Origin: Phallus indusiatus
Taxonomy: Eukaryota > Basidiomycota > Agaricomycetes > Phallales > Phallaceae
DNA: 20,000 bases
Reading direction: 5' to 3'
Assembly (NCBI GenBank): GCA_027605045.1
Contig: JAQFWX010000102.1
Location: 1 to 20,000 of the forward strand
In this document: positions 9,501-18,079 of the stretch, one piece after another
Layout: each line of letters starts with the position of its first letter
How positions within the stretch are numbered: position 1 is the stretch's first letter
Notes under the pieces: model-generated
The model's input: the letters and a program-made list of their open reading frames with translations, nothing else
What the model was told of the DNA's origin: nothing
Databases searched by the model: none
Made by a program: the position numbers and the translations under genes

Positions 9501-12500
9501 CTGGACGCTGTCACGGCTCAAGTGAGTTTCCGATTAATTTATGTTTTTAATTTGGCCTCAACACGATTATTTAGCATCCTATTGAATCTAAGTATGTTTT
9601 GTGTCTCGCTTTCTTCATGTATGTCTGACATCGCGTGACTAGATTCATAGCTGGAATGGCTGATTCTTTGAATGCCGAGATTTCCCTGGGCACTGTATCC
9701 AGTATTCAGGAAGCTATTCAATGGATAGGATACACGTACCTCTTCGTTAGAATGCGCAAAAATCCTATGGTTTATGGTACGAACAATTTCGAATTCAATA
9801 CATTCATGCACTCATTAAAAAGCGTAGGGATGAGCCACGAAGAGCCTGCGAGTGACCCCGATCTCAGTAGCAAGCGAAACCAGTTGATCAGAGCCGTGGC
9901 ACAAAAACTGGCTTCAGCCGGGATGATCAATTACAATGTCGAGACCGGTTCCTTGCAATACACAGACTTGGGACGGATCGCCGCCAAATACTATATTCGA
10001 ACTGCCAGCATTGAGGTGTTTAACCAGGAGCTGAAGGTTCGTATGCGTGAGGCTGATGTGTTATCAGTATTAAGTATGAGCACTGAGGTATGTGAGGTGA
10101 AATGAGGGTCTTGCGAAGAATAATGACAGTTCCACAGTTTGAGCAAGTCCAGTTGCGTGAAAACGAGGTGAAAGAGCTTCAACATTTGATGGAGGAAATC
10201 ATTCCATGCGAAGTCAAGGTTTGTCAGTTTCTCTTACTGTGTTGTTCTCTTTTCACGCTTATCTATAGGGCGGGACTGATACTAGCCAAGGGAAAGTCAA
10301 TATATTGCTACAAGGATACATTTCTCGGGCATATATAGAGGATTTCGCTTTGGTCTCAGATATGGAATATGTCACTCAGAATGGGGCACGTATCGTCCGC
10401 GGTTTACTGGAAATTGCCCTTTCCCGAAGATGGGCAAACGTTTGCACGGCACTGATGAACATAAGCAAAGCGGTGGAGAAACGCATGTGGCCATATGATC
10501 ACCCCTTGACACAGTTCAATCTGTTAAAGGATGTGTTGTACAACTTGCAGCAATGGGCAGATGAACTTTCAATCAGCGACCTTATTACATATAGCGCAGC
10601 TGATTTGGGTAAGCTCATACATTTAAATGAGAAGCATGGAGCTGCCCTGTTGAAGGCTGCTGGCGAATTTCCGGCCGTTGTGTTATCCCATAAATTGCGA
10701 CCTTTGACGTCTGATTTACTTAAAGTGCTTGTTCGGGTTACGAAAAACTTTAATTGGAATGCCCACGTTCACGGCTCGGGGGAGCCGTTCTTGCTGTGGG
10801 TCGAAACCGAAGATCAGACAGAAATCATTCAATGGACAAATATCACTTTTCGACAGAGTTTGCCGCATATCGATGTCGATTTTATCATACCTATTCGAGG
10901 GTCAAAACCTCCGTCCTCTGTTACCCTTCGCTGCATTTCCGATAGATGGATAGGGGCTGAAGACAACATCATTCTTCCGTTGAACGATCTGACTATGCCC
11001 GACGAACCGAATTGCCACACCTCTCTTCTCAATTTGACATTCCTGCCTACCTCAAACAAAGCCATTGCCGATGTCCTGCGTAACCCCGTGTATCGCCAGC
11101 TTACTGGTTTCCAGACCCAATGTTTTTGGTCAACTGTGCGTACCAATCAGAATATTTTGATATCCAGTCCTTCAGGAAGTGGAAAGTCTCTGTTGGCGAT
11201 GATCTCCCTGTGGTGCGTTGCTTAATCATTTCAGTGTTATTGTTTTTTAACACATTGCTCTCGCATTAATTGTAGTCATAAGCTTATGCGCAACGGTTCC
11301 AATTTCGGTCTGGTCTTAACTCCCAATCGTCACATCGCAAAGGAGCTGACATCTCTATACGAGTTATCTCGAGTCCCTGTTCCGGTACTGCTTGCTACTA
11401 ATTCCGCGGAATTATCGTCTACACGAGGGAAAGGGGTTTGCATAACGACTTCTCAATGTCTTAGCCGGGTCTTTCAAAAAATGAGCCCTTCGAACCTTAA
11501 CCAGTGGCTTCAGAATCTGCGAATGGTCATATGCGAAAACCTCGAATTGTTGGATGCATCATATGAATTAGCGATCACAACACTTTTATGTCGGACCCAG
11601 ACCCTGCCAGTGCGGTTTATAGGTTTGGCTACCTGTCTGGATGATCCTAGAGACCTTTGTCGCTGGCTTCGTGTCCCACCTTCGGGAGCCTTTTGCTTCC
11701 GACCCAAAGACCGTGAACAGGGCTTGACTACAAAATCGACTATCTTTACTATTCCTTATTCGGCGGCACTTTATAAAGGCATGGTTAGGCCTGCGTATAC
11801 TATCGTTCGTGACATGACATCCACTGCGAATGCTATTCTTTTTGTGCCTACACACACTTTATGTCACAGCATCGCCGCAGATCTTATAACACAATGTGCG
11901 ATCGACATCAATACCCGAGGGTTTATGGGTGTCAACGTTACGGAAGAAGATCTCCAATCTCATGTGTCACAGCTTCATGCTAGCCCTTTGGCTAATCTCC
12001 TAACTCATGGAATCGGTATATTTTATCCATCAATGCCTCCTTCGGAATTCTCTTTATGTCTGCAATTATATCTAGAAGGCGTTATTAGGGTAATGATAGT
12101 ACCCCGTGATGGTTGCTGGGCTTTGCCAGTGAAAGGCAATGTTGTGATTGTAATGGGAACGCAATACGTCAAGAGTTCGACACCAGAGTTCGGTCGACAA
12201 ATGGAGAATTATAGCATCCAGGAGATTGCTTGTATGCAAAAACATGCTATCAATCCCTTAAGTTCAGGCCAGTTCCATTTGTTCTGTCCTGCAGAACACC
12301 GAGATTCGTACTTGCGGTTTCTCAATGAAGGTCTACCGTTGGAATCTGACTTGCTGCGCGGCGATACTTTGAAATGGTGGCTGCAGGACTGGCGTAAAAA
12401 GGCGTCCGTTATTCAGAAACAAGATGCTGTCAATATGTTGTCGTTCACCTTCCTTTACCAACGCCTGGATAATAACCCAGCATACTACGAGGCACAGTCT

Positions 12501-12560
12501 AACCACAAAGTTTATTTTATTTCGCGGCTTATAGACAATATCTGGGACGCCAATGTCTAA
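6502..12560 (+). CDS. SLH1: ASCC3/Slh1-type Ski2-like RNA helicase with degenerate second cassette
   Basis: ASCC3/Slh1 is the helicase of the ribosome-quality-control trigger (ASC-1) complex that splits collided ribosomes; human ASCC3 also acts in alkylation repair. Cassette 1 shows [13 protein letters not shown] (Q-motif region), APTGAGKT (motif I, split over three exons), APMKALAAE (Ia), [24 protein letters not shown] (II, 8503-8514), GLSATLPNF (III), [12 protein letters not shown] (IV), [13 protein letters not shown] (V) and [10 protein letters not shown] (VI), then a winged helix and a Sec63 domain to about 11050. Cassette 2 keeps a P-loop (SSPSGSGKS) but has CENLE for DExH, GLATCL for motif III and CMQKHAINP for QMMGRAGRP. 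The protein stops after LDNNPAYY, so the second Sec63 domain is absent; I estimate about 1600 residues against about 2200 in human ASCC3. The 5' part (6502-7430) is recognisable but has several frame changes, as does a site near 8805. From 9643 to 12560 the frame is clean apart from in-frame introns. Confidence 0.92.
7920..7933 (+). other. 14-nt microexon encoding the Walker A core of the helicase
   Basis: Intron 7869-7919 (GTAAGC...ATCAG) and intron 7934-7990 (GTATGT...TCTAG) flank a 14-nt exon, CTCCAACCGGCGCT. Splicing reads LLVC, A (split codon), PTGA, then GKTDVAM, giving the expected motif I. Retention of the upstream intron introduces a stop (ACG TGA). Both donors are near-consensus, so the microexon is well supported. 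Confidence 0.85.
9575..9591 (+). other. 17-nt microexon after helicase motif VI
   Basis: Introns 9522-9574 (GTGAGT...TTTAG) and 9592-9642 (GTATGT...ACTAG) flank a 17-nt exon encoding HPIES plus two bases of a lysine codon. Spliced, it gives [22 protein letters not shown], which matches the conserved NPIES.F...L.DNLNAEI segment of Ski2-like helicases. Confidence 0.85.
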
Positions 12561-12584
12561 AGGATTATTGGCATCTCGAAGACT

Positions 12585-13158
12585 TCAACAGTAATTTTTG
12601 AGCTTTTGCAACCGCTCTCCAGCTTTACGCAAGGTGTCTAGGTCCTTACAAAATGCCAATCGAACAAAGTGTTCCCCTATGTGGATATGCTCCTCGCAGT
12701 AGAACTAGATAGATACCTCAATACTTTGTTTACAAGATATCAACAGATATGATTTTTACCTCGCTGACTGGGATTGAAGATACTCCAATTTCCTGGGCGA
12801 TGAACCATGCATATCTTAACTTGATTTCAGTAACTTGGAATATTTAGAGATTACTTGAAGTCCTTGCCACGACTGTTCGAACTTGCTGGGAAAACATAGT
12901 TCTCGGGCACTTGAAGTTTTGATACGTCCTAGCAATATTTGAACATGAGCCAACATGGTGAATGAAGCAATCGATGCACTAAAGCATGAATTATGTTCCC
13001 TCTGGTAATGAATATTGCCATCCTAGTTTATCAAGTTATGCGCAAAAGACATCTCTTCTTTCTTGATATTCCTTCAATTGCTGTTGAAGAACCCATGCTC
13101 TTTGGCACCTTTGAGTCCTGTAGTGGCTGCTTCCTGCATATGAGGGTTGGAACAGAAC
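12585..13158 (-). pseudogene. 3' fragment of a kynurenine-aminotransferase-like gene (BNA3/KAT type)
   Basis: Read on the minus strand, the fragment begins FCSNPHMQEAATTGLKGAKE, then LKEYQERRDVF, LDKLGWQYSLPEG, KLQVPENYVFP, RGKDFK, WFIAQEIGVSSIPVSE and finally HIHIGEHFVRLAFCKDLDTL, with a stop at 12585-12587. This is the C-terminal part of a fold-type I, PLP-dependent class I/II aminotransferase of the kynurenine-oxoglutarate transaminase kind. The intron at 12759-12705 is clear, and two more probably lie near 12860-12815 and 12990-12940. In-frame stops (after VFCA, and in place of the aromatic residue after EGT) and a missing base near 12990 show decay. The PLP-lysine region and the whole N-terminal half are missing because transposon sequence starts at 13159. 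The 3' end faces the helicase stop across only 24 bp. Confidence 0.85.
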
Positions 13159-13227
13159 TGTTAGGGCTACTCAGCTCAGACTAGAGGGAGGGGATCCTAA
13201 GAGACTATATTGAGAAAATACTAACTG
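13159..13227 (-). repeat. Fragment of the ~395-bp LTR-like element (copy 3)
   Basis: The 69 bp begin TGTTAGGGCTACTCAGCTCA and include CTAGAGGGAGGGGATCCTAA, matching the first ~68 bp of the element at 15896-16292. The match stops after ACTAAC, where the intact copies continue TACTCACC and this one continues TGTCAGGGTACG. The fragment begins exactly at the break in the aminotransferase gene, so this element appears to be what first split that gene. Strand is given by the convention that TGTCAGGGTACG is the 5' end. Confidence 0.8.
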
Positions 13228-13685
13228 TCAGGGTACGTGCTAGGTTCATAAGGACTAATCTACCATACTGTGCATATAGTATAGATGTATATGTTAGTCT
13301 ACGCACTACCATATCCATCGTACGGTACCCGGTATGCCGGTCCGTATACTCCCTCCCATATTCTCCCGAACATCTCCTGTTTCTCCATTCGCTCCATACT
13401 GTCACCATCTTCCTCTTTTGTTACGTGCAGGGGTTGGAGTGACTAAGCAAGGCTCGGAGACAGGTCAGAACTTGGTCGGGTGTTGGTTGGCTTCAACTTA
13501 CTCTTGAGTTGCACCTTCACGATGCATGTAAGAGTCTGGACTCTTTCAATCTGTCCGAAAAGTCCGAGTCGGGGACTTCGGACTATTTTCTAATCTTATC
13601 TTTTATTTCTCTTACTTACAAATCGTTTCCAAACGTTTGCTTATTTCTCTTCGTTATCTAATAATTAGATAAGCTTTTATTTTAG

Positions 13686-13694
13686 TATATAAAG
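13686..13694 (+). promoter_or_regulatory. TATA-like box in the Gypsy 5' LTR
   Basis: TATATAAAG lies 192-200 bp before the gag ATG, in an AT-rich context and upstream of the hairpin at 13785. The position is typical for the U3 promoter of an LTR. The start of R cannot be fixed from sequence alone. Confidence 0.5.
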
Positions 13695-13784
13695 TCGAGA
13701 TGTAGATATATTTTTCTTTAGCTTCTTTAATGAAGACCATCTGCACTCATCTTGTGTGATATTCCTTTGTTCTTGAAGTTCTTG

Positions 13785-13809
13785 TGTAAAAGTCTCTCGG
13801 ACTTTTACA
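13785..13809 (+). other. Perfect 10-bp hairpin in the LTR R/U5 part
   Basis: TGTAAAAGTC and GACTTTTACA form a perfect 10-bp stem around the loop TCTCG. Because it lies downstream of the TATA box it would be present in the element RNA. A role in RNA folding, packaging or 3' end formation is possible but is inference. Confidence 0.7.
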
Positions 13810-13885
13810 TCTTTGAGTTTTATCTCTTTGTTATATCTACATTCCTTTCAGCGTCGGATTGATCACCGATAGCTAGCTTACCTTG

Positions 13886-15895
13886 ATGTCAACATCAGCT
13901 TCTTCTGTCTTTGATGAGTCTTCTTCTTCTTCTGCTCTTTCTCCTTTTCCATCTTTCGACACTCCCACTCTTCGACCTGCCGAGTTTAGTTCGTCCGGTG
14001 CTGGTGATACTAGCACTAGTGATGGCGGCATACAATACCACCAACTGCGTAGCGGGACGGTTCGTCCTGATCCAGTTGAGGGTAGGATGAGAGTTGGATC
14101 TGGGTCTATCCAGAACCCACGGTCCGATGACGGAAACCCAGTAATGGGGAATACGACTGAGGATAGTGATCTCAGAGCGCATTCTGTTAACACGGAAGAG
14201 CAAGCTCACAGACAGAGGGTGTCAGAGTCTGCACAAGATAATGACCCGTTGTCTGAATCGGCCTTGAGGGCCAGATTGTCTCTGGTCAGAGACAATAACG
14301 CCCATATGGAGAGAGAATTAGAGTCTCTCCAGGATGAGGCGGTAGATCTGAACATGCGCACATCGCAGTTCAATCAAGATCTAGCGAACCGTTATTCGGG
14401 CAGTGTAGACAATAGTAATTTTGTCACACCTACCAATACTGTTCGAGTTTCTCCAGCTCCGGTTCCAACCTTGGATACTGGGAGGAGATTTCACCAAGAT
14501 TGGTTCGAGGACGCTGTTGAGGATAGCGCGAACCAGTCCGGTCTAGCACCACCCGAAGCGACATCTGTTGTTGCAACGGTGAGACCAGAAGTGACCAGCA
14601 CTTCACCAGTCCCAGTGAATGCTGTGGCGAGTGCTTCTCCTGTAGCTGTAGCTGCCGCTGTTCAGGCTGATGGGGATACAAGGCAGGAAACTGTGATTAC
14701 GCACAATAGTCCCGTTGTACCTAATGCTGAGAATAAAAAGTCTAAATCAAAAAATAAAAAGCATCAGTCAAAAGCTGCGAAAGCTAAGAAACGTAAACGT
14801 TACGCTGAAAATAAAAAGAAGCGTTCACGTTTTAGTCGCGATAAATCCGAAGTCCCTGAAGGGGGATATTTCGCAAAGTTGCTGGCTATAGAGGAGGGGA
14901 TCCATCCGACTCCTCTAGTTCGAGTAGTGATGATTCTTCATCCGACGATTCATCTACGGACTCAAGTGAGGATGGGAGTTCAAGTACTTCTTCTCCATCT
15001 GACTCGAGTACAGAGTCAAGTTCTTCGGATTCTTCTGAGTCAGAGGATGGGGACGCGACTAGTAAGAAATTATTAAAGAAAGCGTTGTCGTCTATGAAAA
15101 TAGACAACCCACCTGTGTACAAAGGAATCCCTAATCTTGATGAATTTGACCACTGGATTTTCGCAGTCGAAGTCTGGGTCAAGCGAATGGGCTCTCGAAA
15201 CTGGGCCGTTCGTTTGTTGGTCAACTTTGTTGGGGATAAAGCTAGTGTATTTTACATGAAACATGTTGCACTAAAAACAAAGCGGTGGACACTACGCAAA
15301 ATTTTTAATGGCCTATTCGACTATTGTTTTCTGCCAGACTACAAACTCCAGTTAAGACGACGCTTGATGAGGTCTTATCAAGGTCGCTCTTATTTCCGAG
15401 ATTTTGCGCGGGATGTACAAACGTTGGCCAAACGTTTTCCTGATGTTAACAAACGTCAGCAAGTCCAAATAATATGGGATGGTGCCGTTCAGTACATACG
15501 GCTAGAATGGATGAAAATTGGGTATAGCCCGAGAGTACATCCTTACGGGAATTAATTAAGCGAGCTATTCATATTGAAGCCGCTGAATTGACACGCAGTA
15601 AAGAGAATAATGGTTACACTATGCCATTCATTAGTAACGTTGAAAAACGAAGTGGTGAATTGCGACGCACCACTGAGAACAAACCCAATGTTCTTGGGCC
15701 GAGTGGAATGCGCAGTAATCCAAGCAACTTGCGTAGGGAAGAGAACCCTGAAAAAACCTCAGTACCAAATGCAAGTGACTCTAGGCGAAGACTTACCAAA
15801 GCAGAGCTAAACAAGTTGTGCGCAAGGAAAGTGTTTCAACTGCAAGCAAGTGGGGCATGATGCTCGAAATTGCCCATTGCGACATACTGCGCCTG
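13886..15895 (+). pseudogene. gag: Gypsy Gag with basic and acidic tracts and a CCHC zinc knuckle, frameshifted
   Basis: The first ATG is at 13886 (MSTSASSVFDESSSSS). The N-terminal ~270 residues are low complexity with a short coiled-coil-like stretch (NNAHMERELESLQDEAVDL). A lysine-rich tract (KSKSKNKKHQSKAAKAKKRK, about 14737-14796) follows, then, after a one-base shift near 14893, an extreme Ser/Asp run to about 15060. The capsid-like domain reads PPVYKGIPNLDEFDHWIFAV through YCFLPDYKLQLRRRLMRSYQ and RDFARDVQTLAKRFPDV. Another one-base shift near 15527 leads to ESTSLRELIKRAIHIEAAEL, and one near 15824 leads to the zinc knuckle CFNCKQVGHDARNC (15832-15873, C-x2-C-x4-H-x4-C intact). Gag assembles the particle and binds the element RNA. 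The short LTR-like element inserts just after the knuckle. Confidence 0.85.
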
Positions 15896-16292
15896 TGTTA
15901 GGGCTACTCAGCTCACACTAGAGGGAGGGGATCCTAAGATAAATATATTGGGGGAGAACTAACTACTCACCTAGAGGGAGGGGATCCTAAGAGAACAAGC
16001 TTAGGGACCCTCACTCTAGGGACAGCGACTATATACATGAAAAACGATAGTGCGGCGTGCGGCCCTGACACAGCTAAGTGCCAGACGCCCAAACCGAACA
16101 TAAGTGACGTGACGCCGTAGGCGTCACGTCAGGTCTGAGCGCGACGCGCGCAAGTAGAGAAAGTGGAATAGAGACAGAGGGAGCAAACGGAGGGTGGAGA
16201 TAATATATGGGAAATATAATTAAAGTGGAGGGGAATATATACCGATGATAATAAATGAGGAAAAATGAGGGACGTGGTAGCGTACCCTGACA
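15896..16292 (-). repeat. ~397-bp LTR-like element (copy 1) with 5-bp target duplication
   Basis: The ends are TGTTAGGG...CCCTGACA, so it has TG...CA and an imperfect 8-bp terminal inverted repeat. It is flanked by direct repeats GCCTG at 15891-15895 and 16293-16297. Removing the element and one duplication lets the Gypsy reading pass from LRHTAP into APKFGSKSAAK without a frame change, proving insertion into the retrotransposon. Inside are two copies of CTAGAGGGAGGGGATCCTAA 53 bp apart (15918 and 15971) and a perfect 11-bp inverted repeat with a 3-nt spacer (16106-16130). There is no coding capacity. A solo LTR is the best call; a short TIR element with 5-bp duplications is the alternative. 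Confidence 0.88.
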
Positions 16293-16297
16293 GCCTG

Positions 16298-17010
16298 CTC
16301 CTAAATTTGGAAGTAAGTCTGCAGCGAAAACTATGGCAAATACTATCAATTTTGATAAGCTGAATAAGCTGGAAAAGCAAAAACACACAGTACAGCTTAA
16401 TGCTGTTAATCTGTTTGCTATGGATCTAGGCGGCAATTCCAATAAAAAGGGAACATCTGGTGATACAAAATCAGTTGTTGAGCGAACAGCAATGAAAGTC
16501 AAGGACTTTACCCGCAAGATGCCAAAACCAATCATTGTTGAGGTGTTCATCAATGGGAGGGCGGCAAGGGCTTTGCTTGATAGCGGATCTTTGGCCGACT
16601 TCATGTCTACAACATTGGCGGATCAATTAAATGTCAAGAAAGAACAATTGAACATGCCACTCACTTTGCAAATGGCTGTTCAAGGAAGCCGGTCCAAGAT
16701 TAACTGGAGCACGGAAGTTGATTTCCGATACCAGAATATCCATGCGGCGACGTTTTGACATTGTTAATCTCGAGGGTTATGACTTGATCCTCGGAACACC
16801 ATTTATTTTTGAACATCGTGTGTTGATCGGTCTAAATCCTACAAGAGTAATAGTTGGAAGTGATGCGGCATTATTGGCTGAAGGTGAAGAAGTATTTACC
16901 TTGCAGTCTGCTGCAGCAACTTTATTCGAGGATGAGCTGGATAAAGTGCGCGCGATGTTAAGAGCGGAAGCTGAGGATTTATGCCAAACAGCTGAAAACT
17001 CTGAGCTACT
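16298..17010 (+). pseudogene. pol: Gypsy retropepsin-type aspartic protease region
   Basis: The reading continues from Gag through a linker (TMANTINFDKLNKLEKQKH) to RKMPKPIIVEVFINGRAARA and the protease active site LLDSGSLADFMST (LDSG near 16575-16587). After a one-base shift near 16748 it continues FDIVNLEGYDLILGTPFIFE, where the LILGTPF block is the conserved second half of Gypsy proteases. An acidic connector (GEEVFTLQSAAATLFEDELD) leads to RT. The enzyme cleaves Gag-Pol. The shift between the two halves, at GCGGCGACG, would stop translation in this copy. Confidence 0.85.
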
Positions 17011-17681
17011 GCCTTTACGGAAAATAAATCACACTATACCTTTGATTGACGAGAATAAATTATATTCTTGGCGTCCTAGCAAGTGTCCAGAGGCTCTTCG
17101 CTCAGTCTGGCAAGCGAAAAGATTGCCTATCTAAGGAGCGGTCGGTGGCGGTTGGCAACAGGAACAAATGCCTTACCATTGTTAATATTGCCCAAGCCTG
17201 GCAATGGAGAATTGATTCCACGCATTCGTACTGTTGTCGACAAGCGTGAACAAAACAAGAACACGCTAAAGCTTAAGACACTGTTACCTGATATGGGTGT
17301 AATCCTTCGCAATGTTGTCTGTCATAAGTACCGAAGCCTCTTAGATGGCAAAGACGCTTATGAACAAATCCGTGTTGTGCCGGAACATGTAAATAGAACA
17401 CTGTTCACGACACCGATGGTACTATGGAGAGTTTAGTAATGCAGCAGGGTGATTGTAATGCACCCGCTACTTACCAAATGTTGATGAATTTCATATTCGC
17501 GCCATTCATAGGAGTCTTCATGGATGTGTACCTAGATGATATAGTCATTTACTCCAACACTATAAATGATCATGTGGAGCATATACGTACCGTCTTGGAT
17601 CGGCTCCGTGAAGAACAACTGTTTTTGGCACTGAACAAAATGCAGTTCTTTGCAACAGTTCTAAAACTTCTGGGCCATGTC
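17011..17681 (+). pseudogene. pol: Gypsy reverse transcriptase region
   Basis: The reading enters at HTIPLIDENKLYSWRPSKCP and passes a one-base insertion-type shift near 17121 into AYLRSGRWRLATGTNALPLL, PKPGNGELIPRIRTVVDKRE and KDAYEQIRVVPEHVNRTLF. A shift near 17412 follows, then MQQGDCNAPATYQMLMNFIF and the catalytic DVYLDDIVIYSN (YLDD at 17529-17540). The expected aspartate of the fingers/palm motif is present in LLDGKDAYEQI. The region ends at LLGHV, where the second LTR-like element inserts. The domain copies element RNA into cDNA. Apart from single-base shifts, no substitution-type stop codon was seen. Confidence 0.9.
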
Positions 17682-18074
17682 TGTCAGGGTACGCTATCGC
17701 GTCCCCTCATTTTTCCTCATTTATTATCATCGGTATATATTCCCTCTACTTTATTTATATTTCCCATATATTATCTCCACCCTCCGTTTGCTCCCTCTGT
17801 CTCTATTCCACTTTCTCTACTTGCGCGCGTTGCGCGCCACACCCGCGTGACGCCGTAGCGTCACGTCGCTTATGTTCGGTTTGGGCGTCTGGCACTTAGC
17901 TGTGTCAGGGCCGCACGCCGCTATCGTTTTTCATGTATATAGTCGCTGTCCCTAGAGTGAGGGTCCCTAAGCTTGTTCTCTTAGGATCCCCTCCCTCTAG
18001 GTGAGTAGTTAGTTCTCCCCAATATATTTACCTTAGGATCCCCTCCCTCTAGTCTGAGCTGAGTAGCCCTAACA
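17682..18074 (+). repeat. ~393-bp LTR-like element (copy 2), inverted relative to copy 1
   Basis: The ends are TGTCAGGG...CCCTAACA, flanked by direct repeats ATGTC at 17677-17681 and 18075-18079. Its reverse complement matches copy 1 over its whole length, with roughly two dozen differences by eye, concentrated around the GC-rich inverted repeat. Removing it and one duplication restores LLGHVIDEKGIRMDPNKVDK across the RT/RNase H connection. The differing target duplications show that copies 1 and 2 inserted independently. Confidence 0.9.
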
Positions 18075-18079
18075 ATGTC

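Larger units (their letters stand above)
13228..13841 (+). repeat. Probable 5' LTR of the Gypsy element
   Basis: It starts TGTCAGGGTACG, directly abutting an interrupted older repeat, and probably ends at TATCTACA (13841); CTTTCA at 13850 is an alternative end. That gives about 614 bp. It contains a TATA-like TATATAAAG (13686-13694) and two perfect inverted repeats (13654-13672 and 13785-13809). The first 12 nt equal the end of the short LTR-like element elsewhere in the window. I could not identify a convincing tRNA primer-binding site after either end, and the 3' LTR needed for proof is outside the window. Confidence 0.6.

Noticed and set aside
12993..13184. Plus-strand open frame of 63 codons
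   Set aside because: It is the complement of the aminotransferase fragment, which has clear conserved residues on the minus strand.
13419..13841. A shorter Gypsy 5' LTR starting at TGTTACGTGC
   Set aside because: TGTTACG is a plausible LTR start, but the older repeat is interrupted exactly at TGTCAGGG (13228), which gives a better-supported boundary; only the 3' LTR can decide.
13873..14209. Two minus-strand open frames opposite the start of gag
   Set aside because: These are antisense of the Ser-rich Gag N-terminus, with no promoter or conserved content seen.
16074..16604. 176-codon minus-strand open frame overlapping copy 1 of the short element
   Set aside because: It crosses the insertion boundary into antisense protease sequence and has no domain; it is a by-product of composition.
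15896..18074. Copies 1 and 2 as the terminal repeats of one DNA transposon containing the RT segment
   Set aside because: Each copy has its own different 5-bp target duplication, and the host retrotransposon frame is restored at each site, so they are separate insertions.
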